A stretch of DNA of 64,000 nt, taken from NCBI GenBank assembly GCA_963702535.1, contig CAVPDG010000007.1:124001-188000 (forward strand), read 5' to 3'. The notes below the pieces were generated by a model. That model did no database searches and was not told the DNA's origin. It saw nothing but the letters and a program-made list of their open reading frames with translations. Below are positions 26,731-36,557 of this stretch, one piece after another. Every line of letters begins with the position of its first letter. Positions within the stretch are counted from its first letter, which is position 1. Source of the DNA: CAVPDG01 sp963702535. GTDB taxonomy: Bacteria; Chloroflexota; Anaerolineae; Anaerolineales; UBA4823. The position numbers and the translations under genes are program-made.

Positions 26731-27764
26731 ATGCCCTCCCATACAATCCCCCTCCAGCCTTCCCACCTCCCCGCCGCGGCTGCCCTCGTCTCCCAGCGCT
26801 ACCGCGACTTGCGCCAGGAGATCCCCACCCTCCCCGAGCGTTACGCAAGCGATGACGCCTTCCTACCCCGCCTGGAGAGCCTCTTGCAGGAGGCGCCTGC
26901 CGGAACCGCATTTGCGCAGCTTCGCGATGGCGATCTGGTAGGCTTCCTGATCGGCTTGGAGATCCCAGATTTCAACGGTCAGCGCGCCGCCTACAGCCCG
27001 GAATGGGCGAACGCCGCCCTGCTGGACGAGAGCTTTCCCATCTACGAAGCCCTCTACAGCGCCTGGTCGGCTGCCTGGGTGAGGCGTGGCTGCGCCTGCC
27101 ACCTGGTCAGCCTGCTTGCCAATGATTACGATGCCGTGGATAGCCTGCAGTGGCTCGGTTTTGGCATGCTCGTCCTGGATGGCTTGCGCGATCTCTCTCC
27201 GCTGCCGGCTCAGACCTTGAGTGGTGGGACGCTGCATGCGGTGATCACGGGGATATCCAGGTGCGCCGCGTGCTCCCAGACGCTCAGGGGGTCTTCTCTC
27301 CGCTGGACCAGGCACTGACAGCCCGCTTCGACCAGGGCTTGCTCGATCATATGCTGGCTGCGCCTTGCTTCTGGCCCCATGACGTTGAGGAAGCCGCCTC
27401 CTTCAGCGGACCCGGGTGGCTATCTACCCCGGGCAATGCGCAGTGGTTTGCTTATCAGGGAGACGAGGTGCTCGGCTACCTGGGCGTCACCCCCTCCAGC
27501 CAGGACGCCTGCACGATCATCCGCGACCCCGGCACCCTGAGCATCGTCAAAGCCTACACACTGCCCGAAGCCCGCGGCAAAGGCGTGGGCAATGCCCTGC
27601 TCAATCACGCCCTCGCCTGGGGGCGGGAGCAGGGCTTCGAGCGCTGCTCGGTGGATTACGAATCCGCCAACCCGCCCGCCCGCCGCTTCTGGGGGCGCTG
27701 GTTCGAGCCGGTGGTTGTTTCGTTGATGCGCATGGTATTTTCAAACCCCGAAAAACAGGGATGA
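26731..27764 (+). CDS. GNAT family N-acetyltransferase, two-domain (one frameshift)
   Basis: Starts at 26731 behind GGAG. The N-terminal half (about 170 residues) reads LPAAAALVSQRYRDLRQEIP and LVGFLIGLEIPDFNG, a degenerate GNAT. After a frameshift near 27,245 the second half has FAYQGDEVLGYLGVTPSSQ, SIVKAYTLPEARGKGVGNAL (acetyl-CoA pyrophosphate loop R-G-K-G-V-G) and ERCSVDYESANPPARRFWGR. Tandem GNATs of this length (about 345 residues) are common in Chloroflexota and Actinobacteria. The substrate is unknown. The stop lies inside the palindrome that follows. Confidence 0.75.
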
Positions 27765-27803
27765 GCGCTGGCGCAGCCAGCGCTCATCCCTGTTTTTCGG
27801 GGT
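27745..27803 (+). terminator. 59-bp perfect palindrome, terminator overlapping the GNAT stop
   Basis: Exact 28-base arms around GCA, beginning ACCCCGAAAAACAGGGATGA. The left arm encodes the last residues and the TGA of the acetyltransferase. A short A-rich tract follows. It is the longest perfect hairpin in the window. Confidence 0.65.
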
Positions 27804-27929
27804 CATAAAAAATATGGTATAACGGTAATCTCCCCGCCTGAGAGGCTTCCCCTGACCTCCCCGCCGGGAAAACGCCTTGAACATCCGCTCACTTCGCCCG
27901 CTTTCTCCCGCCGCCGGGGCACCCACGTT

Positions 27930-28428
27930 TTGGGCGAGCGCCCCTTTGCCCTGCCATCTCCGCTGCTGCTCCTGCTGGCGCTGCTCGTCCTGCTGGAGGC
28001 TGCCCTCGCTCCCCGTCTCGCCCCGCCGCCCGCTGCCATCTGGACGCAGAAGCCTATCCTCGGCTATTTCGTGCTCACCCAGAGCCTGGCAGGCGAGATC
28101 GAGCGCCAGGGCGTGCTCAGCCCGCCGCAGATGGCGCTCGCCCGCCGCGTCGCCCGGCTGCAAGAAGCGGAGCTGCGAGCGCCTGGAGCAGGCGAGCCTG
28201 ACCGTTGTGCTGGATCCCGCCCTCACGCTGGAGCAGAAGCGCCAGCGCATCCGTGAAATGGGCTACAACCGCCGCGTGGCGGCTATCTCGGCCGCCTCGC
28301 AGCAGCTCCTCTCTTTGTTGCTGCCCGCACGTGACTACGCCCGCTTCACCGCCTGGGCGGAGAGCCGCTGGGTCATCGAGCGCCGCTCTCACGGGCTGGC
28401 ATCTTTCATGCTGACCCCTATCCCCTAA
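27930..28428 (+). CDS. Hypothetical exported or membrane-anchored protein (frameshifted)
   Basis: A short protein of about 165 residues. The N-terminus ERPFALPSPLLLLLALLVLL is one strong hydrophobic helix (anchor or signal). After it, WTQKPILGYFVLTQSLAGEI, LSPPQMALARRVARLQEAEL; near 28,170 coding shifts and continues LEQASLTVVLDPALTLEQKR, MGYNRRVAAISAASQQLLSL and ends SRWVIERRSHGLASFMLTP. Helical, no known family. The next open frame begins 20 bases later and may belong to the same transcript. Confidence 0.5.
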
Positions 28429-28448
28429 TTCGCTTCCCTATTTCCTAA

Positions 28449-29424
28449 TTCGTCTTCCTCCCCTCTGCCCGCTCCTACAAGATCTTCGCCACCCGCTACG
28501 ATTCGGGCGACCGCTACGCCGTTGCCCTGCCGGACAAGTGCCTCAAGTTCTCCAACGCCGGCAACCGCCTGTGCGCCGAGGATGGCTACCAGATCAACCA
28601 GGGCTACTTCGTCTACCTCAGCTACGATGGCGAGACCGCCGCCGAGGTGTGGGAGAGCGGTCCCTGGAACGTGGACGATAACTACTGGTCCACCAGCCGC
28701 GACCCGCAGCCGCGGCGCATGTTCGCCGACCTGCCCGCCGGCATGCCCGAAGCCCAGGCGGCTTTCTTCGACGGCTACAACGGCGGCGTCGACCAGTACG
28801 GGCGCACCGTCACCGCCCCCTTCGGCATCGACCTGGGGCGACAGGTCTCCATCGACATCGGCTTGCAACCGGGCAATAATGACTGGATCAACATCACCTT
28901 CGCCTGGACGGAGGGCTGGGATAAGGCGAAGAAGCCCGAGCAGGGCTCATCCGGTCAGGGGGACCGCGGCTACTCTCCGCCCCGGCAGTATCTCCGCTGG
29001 TCACCGCCACCCCGAACCCGGACGGCTCCGTGGTGCATGAAGTCCAGCCGGGGCAGGCATTGTGGAGCATCGCCATCGCTTACGGCGTCACCCTGCAGGA
29101 TATTTACAGCCTCAACGGCTTGAGCGAGGGCGCCGTCATCCGCCCCGGCGATAAGCTGGTGATCGTCGCCGCGCCAGCCCATCGCCCACCCCCACGCAGA
29201 CGCTAACGCCCACCAGTACCCTGCCGCCCACGCCGACCCGCCGCCCCACGCTGACGCCCGCGCCGCCTACCCTCACCCCGGCAGCCATCACTTTCACGCC
29301 TGCCCCAGGATCGGCGGCGCCTGCATCCTCCCCGCGCCTGGACCCGCTCCTGCTGCTCATCGCCGGTGGGGCTGTGCTGGGCGGGCTGCTCTTGCTGGCG
29401 GGAGCCTTCCTCCGCCGCCGGTAA
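28449..29424 (+). pseudogene. LysM-domain cell-wall protein, 5'-truncated and frameshifted
   Basis: The frame opens at 28449 with no plausible start, reading YKIFATRYDSGDRYAVALPD, 'LSYDGETAAEVWESGPW', PAGMPEAQAAFFDGYNGGVD and GNNDWINITFAWTEGWD, a beta-rich domain I cannot name. After a shift near 28,960 comes a LysM: VHEVQPGQALWSIAIAYGVT, LQDIYSLNGLSEG, IRPGDKLVIVA. A second shift near 29,175 leads to a Pro/Thr-rich linker and a C-terminal anchor LLLLIAGGAVLGGLLLLAG then RRR. LysM binds peptidoglycan, so this was a wall-associated, membrane-anchored protein whose N-terminal signal is missing. Confidence 0.65.
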
Positions 29425-29478
29425 TACAAGTACCACAATTTTCGGGGTTCCTCTCCCTGAACTGCGTTAATCACTAAG

Positions 29479-29581
29479 TATCTTTCCGAAAATGGATCAG
29501 GTGATTGATTTTGTGGTGTGTGCGGCGAAGCCGCACACACCACAAAATCGAAGCTCGTTTTATTTTCGGATAGGTTCTAAA
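29479..29581. mobile_element. MITE-like element, copy 1
   Basis: About 103 bp with ends TATCTTTCCGAAAATGG and, inverted, TTTAGAACCTATCCGAAAAT, enclosing a perfect 20-bp-arm hairpin (29507-29549) with core GTGTGCGGCgaaGCCGCACAC. A second copy with the same ends and core is at 58418-58519. No coding capacity; likely a non-autonomous element moved by an unseen transposase. Confidence 0.6.
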
Positions 29582-29649
29582 CCAATCCGAGATGTATAAT
29601 TCTCAGGAAGGCTTGATCTGAAATCTGATTTGTCGGGGCGGGGTATCCT

Positions 29650-30926
29650 ATGACACTTCCATCCAGCAGCATCCGCGGCTTCTTCGAGATCCTGATGCCG
29701 GGCATCTTCCTGGTGCTTAATGCCGCTATCACGGCCTATTTCCTGGGCGCGGTGCTCTCGCCTGGCTTGCAGGCAGCCCTGCAGCCGCTCTGGAACCTGT
29801 TCACCAATCCGGCTGTGGCGATCTTTCTGCTGGTTGCCGTGGGATACCCGGTGGGGGTTGTCCTGCGCCTGTTGAAGAGCGCCCGGATCGATTCGCTCTC
29901 AGCCCGTTACGTCCGCTTCCTCAAGCCTAAAAGCCGCAACGCGCTGTATCTCACCGATCACTTTTTCTATGGAAACTGGATGTACGAGAAAGCCCACACC
30001 CGCCTGCCCGCCGAGGCTGCCCGCTTCTATGATGACTACTGGAAGGATAAGTTCACCGGCGACGGCACGATGAATACCACCTGGTTTAACTTTTGCAAAA
30101 CGATCATCGCCAAGAGCGACGTGCAGTCTGGATTGGAGATCTACGCCGCTGAAGCGCTCTCGCGCTTCCTGGCAGGCTCGTATTACGCCTTGCAAGTCTC
30201 GATTCTGCTGATGCTGGCTAACGCGGTGGTTGCCGGACTGCTGCTAGCGCCTGGGGCGGCGATCATGCCGGCGCTGGTCGGGTTGGCTTACCTGTTCATG
30301 TTTCACATCATCCTATCGCAGTACCGCCTGCTACGCCATAAAGAAGTGGATACCGTCTTCAGCGCCTGTTTTGCCAACCGCAAAGCCTTCGACGAACTCT
30401 TTCCCAACTTTGCCAGCCGCCAGCTAGCCGTCTCCAGCGGCACGCCCGAGGCGGACGCCCGCCGCGATCTGATCCTGCGCGCCTGGCAGCAGCGCTGGAC
30501 AGAGACCGGGCTTTCCCAATCCCTCAGCCTGGAAAACCTGGTCGGCTTAATGAGGCGCGAGAGCAAGCTGCAGCCCTATCTCTCTTCACTCTATTTTGCC
30601 GGAGCGGACGTCGACCACCCCTTCTTTCTGGAGAATGACCGCCTGGCGCTGGGGATCTCGGTTTTACCGGAGGATGCTGAAAAGGCAAGCCAGGTGAAGC
30701 AGCACCCTCACCAGACTGAGGTCGTTATTTGTCCTTGCAGGGCAGGTTGGAGCTTCACGTTGGCGGCCCGGAGGAAAGCTCGGTGCGCCTGCTCAGCGCC
30801 GATGAGCATTTTGTCATCTCGCCCGGCGTTTGCCACTGGATCACGCCAGCCGGTTCAGGCGAGGCGGTTTACCTGTTCGTCAAGACGAATCCCGCCGAAG
30901 AGCCGCGCAGCCAGCCGTGCGCCTGA
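29650..30926 (+). CDS. Integral membrane protein with C-terminal cupin domain (one frameshift)
   Basis: A protein of about 425 residues. Two hydrophobic segments near the start (MPGIFLVLNAAITAYFLGAV and FLLVAVGYPVGVVLRLL), a soluble helical block with DHFFYGNWMYEKAHTRLP, then two more helices (ILLMLANAVVAGLLLAP, LVGLAYLFMFHIIL). The C-terminus, after a shift near 30,737, reads GRLELHVGGPEESSVRLL and FVISPGVCHWITPAGSGEAV, a cupin barrel, with metal-type histidines partly present. I do not recognise the family. A membrane-anchored ligand sensor is one idea, unproven. Confidence 0.55.
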
Positions 30927-30966
30927 TCGCAGCCTCTGATCTCCGACCGGCAACCGTTTTCTCCCG

Positions 30967-33275
30967 CTATCGCGTCAGGATGGGCAGGTACCTCGCCTCG
31001 GTGACCGCGCTGCCAGCCGGCACGCTGTAGACCGTGTAGCTGCCTTCCTGCGGGTGCAGGGCTTCCCCCGCTTCCAGCGAGAACAGCCCCGTGCTTTGCA
31101 GGTCCGGGCTGTCGGCGGGCGCCAGCATCCCCGGCGCGCCGACGTGCGCGGTCAGGTAATACATGCCCTCGCTCGCCCCGCCGGTGCTGAGCGTGGCAGT
31201 GAACACCCCGCTGGCGTCGGTCACGATCGCCCCCACTGCCACACCGTTGGCAGTCAGGCTGGCGCCGGTATTGGGCGGGAAGTCGCTGCCGGTCACGTTG
31301 AAATAGCTGCCCGGCGCTCCAGTGGTGACGTTGAAGATGAGCCGCGGCCGGCGGTACAGCTCGCACACACCGGAGGCTGTATAGAACCACTTGTGATCGT
31401 TGGCGGTGATCACTACATTGCTCACCGAGTTTTCTGCCAGCCCGGAATTATTCCGATCGTACGTCGTCCAGCTCGTGCCTGCAAGCACGCTCACCCCGTT
31501 GTTGGTAGCGAACCACTTCTTCTCGTAGCGGTCGATCGCCATGGCATACACCTGGTTGCTCGCCAGCTCGGAATTGGAGGTGTTGTACGTCGTCCAGGTG
31601 CTGCCCTCCAGATGGCTGACTCCCGCGGTGGTTGTGAACCAGATGCTGCCATCCGGATCGATCTCGATATCGTAGACGTTGTTGCCCGCCAGCCCGGATG
31701 CCGTGGTGTAAGTCGACCAGCTTGTCCCGTCGAAGCGCGCCACGCCGGCGTTGGTGCTCAGCCAGAGGTTGTGGCTCTCGTCGACGGCTATCATGCGCAC
31801 CGTGTTCAACGAAAGACCGATATCCGTGCCGGTGTACGCCGTCCAGCTCGACCCCGTATAGCGACTCACCCATCTCCTTTGCTGCGGGGAGAAAGGCTCG
31901 TAGGAGTAAAACCACTTTGTGCTGCCATCGATTGCTACCAGGCTTGTCTTGGCGCGGTATGTCAGGCTGGCATAGGGGTCAATCACCTCTATCCAGTTCG
32001 CGCCATCGAAGGTCTCAATATCCCAACCCACCACCCACAGCGGTCCGCCCTGCTCGGCTTCCACATCGTAGACCTCGGGCGTGGTGATCCCCGCCTGCCC
32101 GTAGCGGTAATGCGTCCAGCTTACCCCGTCGTATTTGGAGAGACCGCTGTAATCGGTGATGACGTACAAATTTCCTCCGGATGTCCACAGGTTGTTGCCC
32201 ACCGCGCTCAGGGTATACAGGTTGTTGTGCGGCAACTGGTCGCTGGTGCGATAAGTCTGGAAACCCGCGCTGCGCAGCGAGATGCCCCCGCCCTGTGTCC
32301 CAGCCCAGATCTCGTTCCCCGCTTGCGCCAGGGCGGAGACCCAACGGTTAGCCAATCCATCGCTCTCGGTGTACGTGCTCCAGGTGACCCCATCGAAGCT
32401 GCTGAGCCCGTAATCCGTGCCAATCCACTTGACCCCGTTTTCGTCCACTGTCAGGGCAAAGACGTAATCTGATGCCAGTCCCGTGTTGGATACGGTATAG
32501 GTCATCCAGGTTGTATTATCGAAGCTAAATAGCGCTCCTCCCCCGCCGCCCGAAGCGGCCATCGGGTTGCCCGCCCCGAACCACTTCACACCGCTGTGGT
32601 CGACGGTGATGGCGTTGATTATGTTTGTGCTCCAATTGCCTCCGGGGGTGTAGGTTGTCCAGTTCGTCCCGTCGAAGCGGCTGATGCCCTCTTCATATGT
32701 CCCGAGCCACTTCACGCTGCCCTCGATCGCCAGCGAGATCACGCTGTTGCTCACCAGCCCGGAGTTGCTGGTGGTATAGTTCGTCCAACTCGTCCCGCTC
32801 AGCCGGCTGACCCCGCCGCTGGTGGCGATCCAGATATCGCCGTTGCCCTCGATGGCGATGTCATTCACGGCGTTGTTCACCAGCTCGGAATTGGAGGTGT
32901 TGTAGGTGGTGAAGGTGACGTTGTCATAGCGCACCAGCCCTTTCGCCGTGCCGATCCACTTGATCCCGTTGCCGTCGATAGCGATAGCATTTACCTGAGA
33001 AGAAGGTAAACCATCAGCGGTCAGGTATTTGCGGTAGTTCACCGGTTCGCGGTACCAGCGCACAAGGCCGCCGTCGGTAGCTGCCCAAAGCACCCCGCCC
33101 TCCAGCGCCAGGTCGTTGACCCAGTTGGCGTTGGTGTAGACGCGCCAGGTATCGCCGGCGCTATCCGGCGCCGTAGGGATATCTGGGGCGGCGTACGCAG
33201 CATCGGCGCCTTGCAGCCAGGAACGCCGCTGCCATCAGCAAACGGACGAGTTGGACGAGTAACTTGTGGCTCATG
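30967..33275 (-). CDS. Secreted two-component-regulator-type propeller protein with YLP tail
   Basis: An exported protein of about 768 residues. Start at 33275 behind AGGAG; signal SHKLLVQLVRLLMAAAFLAA, with a one-base frameshift near 33,215 just after it. The body is a repeated blade NAIAIDGNGIKWIGTAKGL, GDIWIATSGGVSRLSGTSW and WTTYNTSNSELASN, the Reg_prop pattern found in sensor kinases, here without kinase modules. Around residues 650-750 lies an Ig-like domain (GSYFNVTGSDFPPNTGASLT), and the protein ends AVTEARYLPILTR. Likely cell-surface; ligand unknown. Confidence 0.75.
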
Positions 33276-33431
33276 GGTGATCTCCTGAACGGGTGCTCCC
33301 TGTTTTAAATCCCCGGTTGTATGGCATATCATACCGCCAGCCAATTCCCGTCAAGAGATATTATGCGATTAATCACCCCCGCCTGTCAAATGACATTTGT
33401 CATCATTAAAATAAAAGCTGCGAAGTGACCA

Positions 33432-33731
33432 TTATTCGTGTTTCCGCTCGATATCCTCCCAGGGTATCAGCACGTCGATTTGCTCCCGGTTCAAGATGAG
33501 AAATTTGGTATTAAGGCGGGCTTTGCTGGATTTATCGTATACATCCGCGTTGGTAATCGCCAAATACTGGTCGCCGTTGATGATCTCATCAATCAAGCGT
33601 ATGTTGGGACGAGCATGGAATTCTCCGACAATGACCGCGCTGGGGGTGTGAATAACCACCTTTACGGGGACTTTTTCTATAGCTTGAGTAAATGCAGCGA
33701 TCAATTCCTGTGATTTTGCTGGCGCTGGCAT
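33432..33731 (-). CDS. Conserved hypothetical protein, 99 residues
   Basis: A small soluble protein: VPVKVVIHTPSAVIVGEFHA, then NIRLIDEIINGDQYLAITNA, DVYDKSSKARLNTKFLILNR and the end QIDVLIPWEDIERKHE. Two beta hairpins are likely. No signal peptide or metal motif. AGGAG precedes the ATG by nine bases. It lies just downstream of the two-component operon on the same strand and may belong to it. No family recognised. Confidence 0.6.
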   Translation of the reverse strand: MPAPAKSQELIAAFTQAIEKVPVKVVIHTPSAVIVGEFHARPNIRLIDEIINGDQYLAITNADVYDKSSKARLNTKFLILNREQIDVLIPWEDIERKHE

Positions 33732-33768
33732 GATGATGTGCTCCTTTCAGCGAGTAAAAGATTCGGCT

Positions 33769-34419
33769 TTACTCTATGCTTACCAAGCCACGCCGGATGG
33801 CGTAGCGCAAGACATCCATTTGTGAGTGCAAGCCGAGCTTTTCCATCAGGTTCGCGCGGTGCACTTCCACGGTGCGCGGGCTGATGCACAGCCGTTCGCC
33901 GATCTCGTTATTGTTCCACCCCTCAGCGGTGAGCTGGAACACCTCCCGCTCGCGATTGGTGAGCTCTTCATACGGGTCTTTGGGCAGGTTGCCGGTCTGT
34001 TTGAGCAGCATCTCGATCAGGTTTTCTGCCAGGCTGGCGCTCAGGTAGCGCTGCCCCAGCATCACCTGCTTGACTGCCTGCACCACTTCTCCGGGTCCGG
34101 AATCTTTCAGCACATAGCCAGATGCGCCGCGCTTCAGCGCCTGCAGGACGTAGGCGTCATTGTTGTGCATGGAAAGGACAATGATGCGCGTAGCCGGCGA
34201 GCGCTGGCGCACCTGGCGGGTCACTTCCAGCCCATTCAGCCCGGGCATCATCATATCCACCACGAGCACATCCGGGCGGTAGCGCTCAGCCATCTGTGAA
34301 GCTTCCAAGCCGTCGCTGGCTTCGCCCACCACTTTGAAGTCGGGCTGCATCTCCAGCAGGTGGCGTAAGCCCTGTCGCACAATCGGATGGTCATCTGCCA
34401 GCAATACGGATACGGCCAT
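33769..34419 (-). CDS. NarL/FixJ-type response regulator
   Basis: A 216-residue DNA-binding regulator. The receiver has the acidic pair in LLADDHPIVRQG, phospho-acceptor D55 in VLVVDMMMPG, and Lys in GYVLKDSG. The C-terminal LuxR HTH (about 148-210) reads LTNREREVFQLTAEGWNNNE, IGERLCISPRTVEVHRANLM. It overlaps the kinase gene end by 29 bases, so the pair is co-translated. Targets unknown. Intact. Confidence 0.92.
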   Translation of the reverse strand: MAVSVLLADDHPIVRQGLRHLLEMQPDFKVVGEASDGLEASQMAERYRPDVLVVDMMMPGLNGLEVTRQVRQRSPATRIIVLSMHNNDAYVLQALKRGASGYVLKDSGPGEVVQAVKQVMLGQRYLSASLAENLIEMLLKQTGNLPKDPYEELTNREREVFQLTAEGWNNNEIGERLCISPRTVEVHRANLMEKLGLHSQMDVLRYAIRRGLVSIE

Positions 34420-35992
34420 TTCTCCTCCGTTCGATGAATTTGTGCGTGGGGATACGCGCTGTTACCAGCGTGCCCATTCCGGGGGTCGATTCGATCTCGA
34501 GCTGCCCGCCTACCAGGTTGGCGCGCTCGCGCATGCCGCCCAATCCGCTGCTCTCATATTCCGCCTCCACGCTTGCGGGGTCGAAACCCCTCCCCTGGTC
34601 GCGGATATCGATGCAGATATCCGCATCGTTGACCTGCAGGCAGACAAATGCTTCTTGCGCTGCGGCGTGGCGGGCAATATTCGTCAGCGCCTCCTGGATG
34701 ATGCGAAAGACGGTGATCTCGATCTCTGCTGCGAAGCGCTGGTCGCCCAAATCGCCTGCGGCAAACTGCACCTGGATGCCTGTCTGGCGGGTGTAGCGTT
34801 CGAAGTGCCAGGCGAGGCACTCGCTCAGCCCCATGTCGTCCAGGAGGGAGGGGCGCAGGTCGAGTGAGAGCTCGCGCACCTGGGCGATGATTTCTTTGAC
34901 GATCTCCTGAGATGCAGCCATGCTCTCCCGTGCTTCCGCTTCCGGCAGGATCTTGCCCATCTCCAGGCTGAAGAGCAAGCCGGTGAGCATCTGCCCCACC
35001 TGGTCGTGCAGCTCGTTTGCCAGGTGGCGCCGCTCGGCTTCTTGCACCTCCACCAATTGCCGGGAGAGGGTTTGCAGGCGGCGGCGCCCTTCGGTAACCT
35101 GCTCGAACAGCCGGGCGTGGGCGATGGCGATGGATGCCAGCTCGGCGATCGCTTGCAGCAGGCTCAGGTCGGCTTCGCTGAATGTGCGTGGAGCATCCAT
35201 ACCGGGGATGTTGATCGAGCCAACCAGCCGCTCGCCGCTGACCAGGAATGCGATCACCACCGACTGCAAGTCTTTCAAGTGCGGTTGGTTGCCTGGCAAG
35301 AGCTGGCGATAAGCTGACAGGTCCGGGATTTGCACAACCGGACCGCCGGATTCCCATAGAGTGTTATAGAGGGAGGCTGGGATCGGTACTGCTGCTTCAG
35401 CTTTTGCCGCGCCAGCGGGACCCTTTGCCGCCGCCACCATCACCTGGTCAGCGCCTTCTTCAACCAGCGTGATCGCCACTTCCGGCACAGCGAAGATCGC
35501 CATCACCTCATCGCAAACCGAATCGAGCACCTGGGCAATTCCAGGGTACGGTTGACCTGCGACTGCCACGCGCGCCAACGTCCTGGCGCGTTCCGCCTGG
35601 TCACGGATCGTCTTCTCCATCGCCCGGTTCTGCAACGCCAGCTCGACGTTTAGGTGCAGCTCGCGCGTCTGGAAGGGCTTGACCAGGTAGCCGAAGGGTG
35701 AGGTGGCGATGGCGCGCCGGATGGTGTTGGGATCCGCATGGGCGGTGATGAAGATCACCGGGATGTTGCTACCGCTGCGGATACGCTCGGCGATTTGGAC
35801 GCCGTCCAGCTTGCCCTGCAGCGTGACGTCCATGATCACCAGGTCGGGCGGGTTACTGATCACGTGGTCAAGAGCCGCCTCTCCCTCGGTATAGATGCCG
35901 GGCACGCAATATCCCAGGTTCTCCAGGTTGATGCGGATGGCGTTGGCGAGTACGGGCTCGTCCTCGACGATCAGGATATTGGCAGGCGGCAT
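34391..35992 (-). CDS. Hybrid sensor: receiver + GAF + HisKA_3 histidine kinase
   Basis: A 533-residue cytosolic kinase without membrane segments. Residues 1-120: receiver with D55 (LVIMDVTLQG). About 145-300: GAF-like domain (DSVCDEVMAIFAVPEVAITL to ELASIAIAHARLFEQV). Near 328: HisKA_3 H-box ERRHLANELHDQVGQMLTG. C-terminal ATPase has the N-box ITVFRIIQEALTNIARHA, DQGRGFDP (G1) and SGLGGMRERANLVGG (G2). It should phosphorylate the partner response regulator and may itself receive phosphate through its receiver. Soluble sensing (redox, nitrogen oxide or other small ligand) is implied but not shown. Intact. Confidence 0.9.
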   Translation of the reverse strand: MPPANILIVEDEPVLANAIRINLENLGYCVPGIYTEGEAALDHVISNPPDLVIMDVTLQGKLDGVQIAERIRSGSNIPVIFITAHADPNTIRRAIATSPFGYLVKPFQTRELHLNVELALQNRAMEKTIRDQAERARTLARVAVAGQPYPGIAQVLDSVCDEVMAIFAVPEVAITLVEEGADQVMVAAAKGPAGAAKAEAAVPIPASLYNTLWESGGPVVQIPDLSAYRQLLPGNQPHLKDLQSVVIAFLVSGERLVGSINIPGMDAPRTFSEADLSLLQAIAELASIAIAHARLFEQVTEGRRRLQTLSRQLVEVQEAERRHLANELHDQVGQMLTGLLFSLEMGKILPEAEARESMAASQEIVKEIIAQVRELSLDLRPSLLDDMGLSECLAWHFERYTRQTGIQVQFAAGDLGDQRFAAEIEITVFRIIQEALTNIARHAAAQEAFVCLQVNDADICIDIRDQGRGFDPASVEAEYESSGLGGMRERANLVGGQLEIESTPGMGTLVTARIPTHKFIERRRNGRIRIAGR

Positions 35993-36118
35993 GGAGTGTG
36001 ATCTTTCCTTTCTACAATGGTTTGTGAAGATTACAAATAGATTGCAATAAGTTTAACAGAGTTTCCGGCGCACTGTTAATGTTCTAAAGAAAGTGTAAGC
36101 CGGGGTTGTGGTTGACCT

Positions 36119-36241
36119 AGGTCTTACGTGCTGCAGAATGCGATGAGCACGCTGGTATCAACGGCTCGCAGCGGCAAGGGCAACTTCCAGATCATGCCCG
36201 GCTTTTCGGACCCACACCACCCCGAGGCGGTCAACCAATAA
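36119..36241 (+). pseudogene. 3' remnant of an unidentified gene
   Basis: A 40-codon frame reads SYVLQNAMSTLVSTARSGKG, NFQIMPGFSDPHHPEAVNQ and stops at TAA. It looks like a genuine protein C-terminus but has no start; upstream is non-coding. I could not place it in a family. Confidence 0.3.
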
Positions 36242-36278
36242 CGATTAATATCTTGAAATTGAAATGAAAGGCGTTTGA

Positions 36279-36314
36279 AAGATGGGGTTGAGCACTGCCG
36301 CTCAACCCCATCTT
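36279..36314 (-). terminator. Hairpin terminating the feo operon
   Basis: AAGATGGGGTTGAGC and its exact complement with a 6-base loop, immediately after the stop of feoC, with T-rich flank when read on the minus strand. Confidence 0.7.
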
Positions 36315-36315
36315 A

Positions 36316-36555
36316 TTATGCGGATCTCCACAGGCGCACCTTCCCCAGAGATGCGCCTGGGCTGCAGTTTTGGCTCAGGCTGCAGCCGCGGCAGCCATCG
36401 CCGCAAGCATCCTCGTACGGCTGGATATACCCCAGGCGCTCCAGGTGCTCCAGCAGCGCCGCCACCATCGCCGACGAGACGCCCAGCCGGGCTGCCAGGG
36501 AGTTGATCTCCAGCGGTCCACCGTTGCGGATTTCGGCTAACAATCGCTCGAGCAT
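36316..36555 (-). CDS. feoC: FeoC-like winged-helix protein with Cys cluster
   Basis: A protein of about 79 residues: winged-helix MLERLLAEIRNGGPLEINSL, AARLGVSSAMVAALLEHLER, then CGDGCRGCSLSQNC, four cysteines fit to bind an Fe-S cluster or metal, as in FeoC. It starts two bases after the feoB stop. FeoC stabilises FeoB or acts as an iron-dependent regulator in other bacteria. The reading frame is open further upstream inside feoB, but ATG 36555 gives the family length. Confidence 0.8.
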   Translation of the reverse strand: MLERLLAEIRNGGPLEINSLAARLGVSSAMVAALLEHLERLGYIQPYEDACGDGCRGCSLSQNCSPGASLGKVRLWRSA

Positions 36556-36557
36556 AC

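Noticed and set aside
31054..32472. A 472-codon plus-strand frame opposite the propeller protein
   Set aside because: The translation is a mirror of repeated blades and has no recognisable domain; the minus-strand protein has signal peptide, repeats and tail.
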